DNA of 64,000 bases from Berberis thunbergii. Taxonomy: Eukaryota > Streptophyta > Magnoliopsida > Ranunculales > Berberidaceae. The translations under genes were made by a program, and so were the position numbers. The stretch lies in contig QNQO01000502.1 of assembly GCA_003290165.1 (NCBI GenBank), positions 1-64,000 on the forward strand, written 5' to 3'. Within the stretch, counting starts at the first letter, position 1. Each line of letters begins with the position of its first letter. This document shows, piece after piece, positions 60,476-64,000 of the stretch. The notes beneath the pieces were generated by a model. It worked only from the letters and a program-made list of their open reading frames with translations. It was not told the origin of the DNA and made no database searches.

Positions 60476-63196
60476 TCACATTCTCATCTTATCAGCAATG
60501 ACATCTGTTTCAATATATTTATCTTCCTTGGACAACTCTCTAGCCAATGTCCCATAAGTATGGAAGTTGGGAGAGCAGTTCCTAGATTCCATTACATGGA
60601 GAAATTTCATGCATAAATCGGGTTTTCCCTCCTTTAATAACCCATCAATAAGAACTGACCAAACAATTTCATCAGGATTCCACTGTTCACAAAGCATGAT
60701 ATCAAACAATGCTTGGGCTTCTTCTACCCTACTCGCTTTACATAGAGCACATATCATTGCTCTATAACTAACTAACTGAATCTCGAAGCCTCCCATAGTT
60801 ATTTTGTTATAGATTTCTACAGCAAGCTCCACCTTCATATTTTTACAATAAGCAATTAATAAGGAATCATAAATTTCTCTATTAGGAGACAAACCTTTGT
60901 TGGCTAGGCTGTCAACCAACTGCTCTGCTTCGTTCAATCTGCCTTCTTTACATAAACCACTTACTAGAGTACTATAGGTATCAAGACTGGGCTCACAGCC
61001 ATTTTCTGACAACTTGACTAGGAGACTCGGTATCAATTCAAAATCAACATCTTTCTGATCTGAGCTGCACCTCTCAGTTGCATCCTCACACTTCTCTTCG
61101 GATAGTGAGCGTTCTTTTTGCAAGCCTTTAACTAGCACATTGTACGTTCGGTAATTTGGTTTGCAATCAAAAGCTAACATTCGTTGCAGAAGTGAGAAAG
61201 CGTGATCTAGCTTACCCAACATAGCAAACCCGTCAATTATTGAGGTATATGTAACGACATCAGGAACCAGTCCTTTCTCTTCAATTACACTTAACAATGC
61301 CTCTGCATCTTCGGCTTTGCCTTCTTGACATAGACCATAAATGAGTGAACTGTAAGTATGGAGGTTTGGTGGACAATTCATCTTGGTCATTTCATCAATG
61401 ACCTTAAATGCAAGATCTATCCCACCACTCCTGCAAAGCCCATCAATAATAGTTGTGTAAGTCACCACATCCAGTGACAAGCCTTGATCTCTCATCTTAT
61501 CAACAAGTTTCTCCACTTCAGATAATCTGTTTTCTTTGGACAAACCATTCATGATGGCATTGAAGGTCTTCTCATTTGGTTTGCATCCACACTTTATCAT
61601 CTTCTCAACTAATGCCAAAGCATGATCAATCTTCCCCTCCTTGGAGTGGCCATCAATTAAAGTGGTGAAAGTAAACTGATTTGGACTTAAACCCCTCTCT
61701 ACCATTTTGTCAAAATAAGCTGAAGCTAATTCCAACTTTCCCCACTTGCAAAACCCAGATATGAGCTCGGTATAAGTCTGTTCATCTGGTACACATCCAT
61801 TCTCCTTCATCAAATCCAACAGTCTTGTTGCATTATTCAAATTACCCATTTTACAGTAACCATTAAGAAGCGTATTATAAGTTACTAAAGTAGGAAGGGG
61901 GCCTACCTTTACCATTTTGTTGAGAAGAACCATTGCTTTCTCTACCTTGCTCTCCATGCAAAACCCCTTAATGATCTCGTTATACGTCCGAGCATTTGCC
62001 AAGTTACCCTGCCTCTCCATCCAATCAAATATCTTAAGAGCAGCTTCAAATCTTTCCACTACACACAACTCATGGATCAAGGCATTATATGTAACCGTGT
62101 TTGGCACTACTCCGTCTCTACACATCTTGTGATACAACCCAATTGCCACTTCAAATATTCCCGAGTGAGACAAACCACTAATGACAGCCGTATATGTCTG
62201 CACATTTGGATGACACCCCTTCTTTCTCATACCAGCCACCAAGTCACAAGCCTCCTTAACACAACCAACCCCGCACAATGCAGTAACCGGAACAGTATAC
62301 GTATATACTGTAGGTTGAATTCCTTTCTCCGACATTTCTTCAAGCATGTCCAATGCATCATCTATCCTCCCCTCATTACACAACCCATTAATCAAAGTAG
62401 AGTACGTCACCGAATTCGGATCACATCCTTGTTTCACCATCACATCAAAAACCTTAAAAGCCGACTCCAAATTCCTATTCCTACAATGCCCAAGAATCAA
62501 TGATGTATAAGTGAACACATCCGGACTAACATCGCATTCATTCATCCGATTCAAAACCACCTCAGCCTCTTTCACCTTCCCCTTCTTACAAAGAGTGTTA
62601 ATCACGGTATTGAAAGTAACAATACTCGGTTCAACCCCACTGCCCAACATCTCCTTATAAACATTCTGAACTGTATTAACCATCTCAAACTTACCCAAAT
62701 GAATCAAAAGTGTGTTATAGCTATACAAGCTAAACCCGAACCCTTTCTTTGCAAGCTCATTCAAAAACCCCACAACCCTCACAAGCTCCTCCTCATTCCT
62801 ACAAGCTTTCACCATCAAAATCCTAACATGATCAGCTGGGGCATATAATCGATCACTTACAAGGCGATTCAACAACACGAAATAGCAATCCAAAGTATGC
62901 CTATAAAACCCTTTCTTCGAAACCCAATAAAAGAACTTTACCACACATTCTGAATCCTTATAGGTTTCAAGAATCCTTGCGACGTGATGGGGTGCTAGTT
63001 CGAGGGTTAAACGCTGCAGTTCAGGGCTTTTCTGCCATTGCGAATCACGCAGGATGTCGCAGACCTTGGAAACTAAGTTGTTGTAGGAAGGCGAAGTGGA
63101 AGAAGAGGAGGAGAATCTGGGGAAACGGAGAGAACCCAGTAAAGAGGAGAGTTTGTACAGGTGAACGAGAGATGGGGTTTTTATGGGGTTCACCAT
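60476..63196 (-). CDS. P-class pentatricopeptide repeat protein (906 residues)
   Basis: Sequence-specific RNA-binding protein of the organelle PPR family, resembling the Arabidopsis At5g65560 type (about 915 residues). It is intronless, as most plant PPR genes are, and reads intact from ATG 63196 to TGA 60476. The N-terminus (LGSLRFPRFSSSSSTSPSYN) is rich in Ser and Arg without acidic residues, like a mitochondrial presequence. From about residue 155 to the end there are about 20 tandem 35-residue repeats (for example VFTYTSLILGHCRNRNLESA and VVTYTTIIDGLCRSGGIDLA). The run is interrupted once by an acidic, Ser-rich insert (near residues 690-715, EEKCEDATERCSSDQKD). There is no E, E+ or DYW tail, so an RNA stabilisation, processing or translation role is more likely than editing. 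Target RNA unknown. Confidence 0.93.
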   Translation of the reverse strand: MVNPIKTPSLVHLYKLSSLLGSLRFPRFSSSSSTSPSYNNLVSKVCDILRDSQWQKSPELQRLTLELAPHHVARILETYKDSECVVKFFYWVSKKGFYRHTLDCYFVLLNRLVSDRLYAPADHVRILMVKACRNEEELVRVVGFLNELAKKGFGFSLYSYNTLLIHLGKFEMVNTVQNVYKEMLGSGVEPSIVTFNTVINTLCKKGKVKEAEVVLNRMNECDVSPDVFTYTSLILGHCRNRNLESAFKVFDVMVKQGCDPNSVTYSTLINGLCNEGRIDDALDMLEEMSEKGIQPTVYTYTVPVTALCGVGCVKEACDLVAGMRKKGCHPNVQTYTAVISGLSHSGIFEVAIGLYHKMCRDGVVPNTVTYNALIHELCVVERFEAALKIFDWMERQGNLANARTYNEIIKGFCMESKVEKAMVLLNKMVKVGPLPTLVTYNTLLNGYCKMGNLNNATRLLDLMKENGCVPDEQTYTELISGFCKWGKLELASAYFDKMVERGLSPNQFTFTTLIDGHSKEGKIDHALALVEKMIKCGCKPNEKTFNAIMNGLSKENRLSEVEKLVDKMRDQGLSLDVVTYTTIIDGLCRSGGIDLAFKVIDEMTKMNCPPNLHTYSSLIYGLCQEGKAEDAEALLSVIEEKGLVPDVVTYTSIIDGFAMLGKLDHAFSLLQRMLAFDCKPNYRTYNVLVKGLQKERSLSEEKCEDATERCSSDQKDVDFELIPSLLVKLSENGCEPSLDTYSTLVSGLCKEGRLNEAEQLVDSLANKGLSPNREIYDSLLIAYCKNMKVELAVEIYNKITMGGFEIQLVSYRAMICALCKASRVEEAQALFDIMLCEQWNPDEIVWSVLIDGLLKEGKPDLCMKFLHVMESRNCSPNFHTYGTLARELSKEDKYIETDVIADKMRM

Positions 63197-64000
63197 TTCG
63201 GTCTGGGCGAGTTGCAGATCATAGCGGCCACCGCCGCCACCACCACTGTAGATGGTGAAGAAGGTTCAAGGAGGGCTAGTGAACGTGGTCATTGGAATGC
63301 CACAGCGTGAGAGTTCAAAGATAAGTGAAGAGAGTGTGGGATTTGAAAGGGGAAGGTTTTGTGAAGAAGGTATGGGCAATGGTGTAACTGTAACCTCCAT
63401 GCCAAACAATTAGGGTGGAGGATTAGGGAATTTGGGATGGATTCGCCTAGTGGATTATCCGGGAGTGGGTATCCAAGTACACCAAGGATCGTGATTTCAT
63501 TTTTCGAGGTAATTTCGGATCGATGATTTTAAGAAATATTAAGTCGTGTATAGAAAAATGTAAATTTTTTTTTTTTATAATTTGTATTTTTTAATATAAT
63601 TTAAACATTTTAGACTCTTACATGCTACATAAAAAGAGTGGTCCGCACCTAATCGGACCAATTCTACCCCTCTCCTACTTCTTCAAACCCATAAGGGTAG
63701 GATGGTTCGATTACGTACGGATCTCTCTCCCAAGCATAAATTAGTGTTATGGGATAAGACTCCGTAAAAACTTTGTATTGCATAAGAATCACTTGTGTAA
63801 CAAAATTTTAATACTAAATTAAGTTTATAACGGGTTAAAATGTACAAAAAAATGAGATTGGCCTAATGAAAGGAATACATATTTCGGAATTCGAAATAAA
63901 GTTTGGTAACTTTAAAAAAAAAGAAATATTTCGTAAAATTTTGACATTTTTTGAGAAATTACATTCCTTGAATACATCAAGAAATATAGGAAATTTTTTT
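63197..64000. other. PPR upstream region and AT-rich flank
   Basis: The first 200 bases are the likely leader and promoter of the minus-strand PPR gene. Beyond about 63500 the sequence is AT-rich with no recognised feature. Confidence 0.5.

Noticed and set aside
1..64000. CRISPR arrays, defence islands, prokaryotic operons or a specialised biosynthetic cluster
   Set aside because: No regularly spaced repeats, no clustered enzyme genes. Gene structure and repeats are those of a plant nuclear chromosome.

Overview
The window is nuclear DNA of a flowering plant, most likely a dicot. It is AT-rich, the genes carry many GT-AG introns, and the proteins match plant-only families (a CHASE-domain cytokinin receptor, an OBERON PHD protein, a chloroplast DUF21/CBS protein, a long P-class PPR protein). 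The spaces between genes and the large introns are packed with plant transposons. I cannot name the species.

Layout. 1-1892: 5' part of a decayed Ty1/copia element on the minus strand, with one LTR and running off the left edge. 3927-11339 (-): a 13-exon gene for an AHK2-type cytokinin receptor. As read it has a one-base frameshift in exon 12 and a 36-bp in-frame tandem duplication in the receiver domain. 12200-21770: a gene-poor stretch with two foldback MITEs, two LINE remnants, one intact tRNA-Lys(CTT) and a solo LTR with a 5-bp target duplication. 22252-25354 (-): a two-exon OBERON1/2 gene with a leader intron and a five-codon upstream ORF. 27729-28169: a MITE with terminal inverted repeats of about 45 bp. 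28863-48136 (+): a 14-exon, 19-kb gene for a chloroplast DUF21-CBS (CNNM/CorC-like) protein. Its introns hold a Mutator-like element, a full-length copia element, a solo LTR and a Tourist-like MITE, and its exon 1 also reads with a one-base frameshift. 48304-48675 (-): a single-exon gene for a 123-residue protein I do not recognise, tail-to-tail with the DUF21 gene. 49300-59200: repeats (foldback MITEs, Mutator-like elements with 10-bp target duplications, two SINEs of one family, local tandem duplications). 60476-63196 (-): an intronless 906-residue PPR gene.

How the parts relate. The genes do not form a pathway. They are independent housekeeping, signalling and developmental loci (cytokinin perception, meristem chromatin reader, chloroplast ion transport, organelle RNA binding) separated by transposon debris. 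I found no CRISPR, operon, defence-island or biosynthetic-cluster structure. The most informative observations are structural. A copia element sits inside a duplicated exon-intron fragment. A tandem duplication has one end in the T-arm of a tRNA gene and the other in a neighbouring LINE. Several non-autonomous element families have recoverable target duplications. Two otherwise conserved genes each lack one base in a homopolymer, which looks as much like a consensus error as like gene decay.
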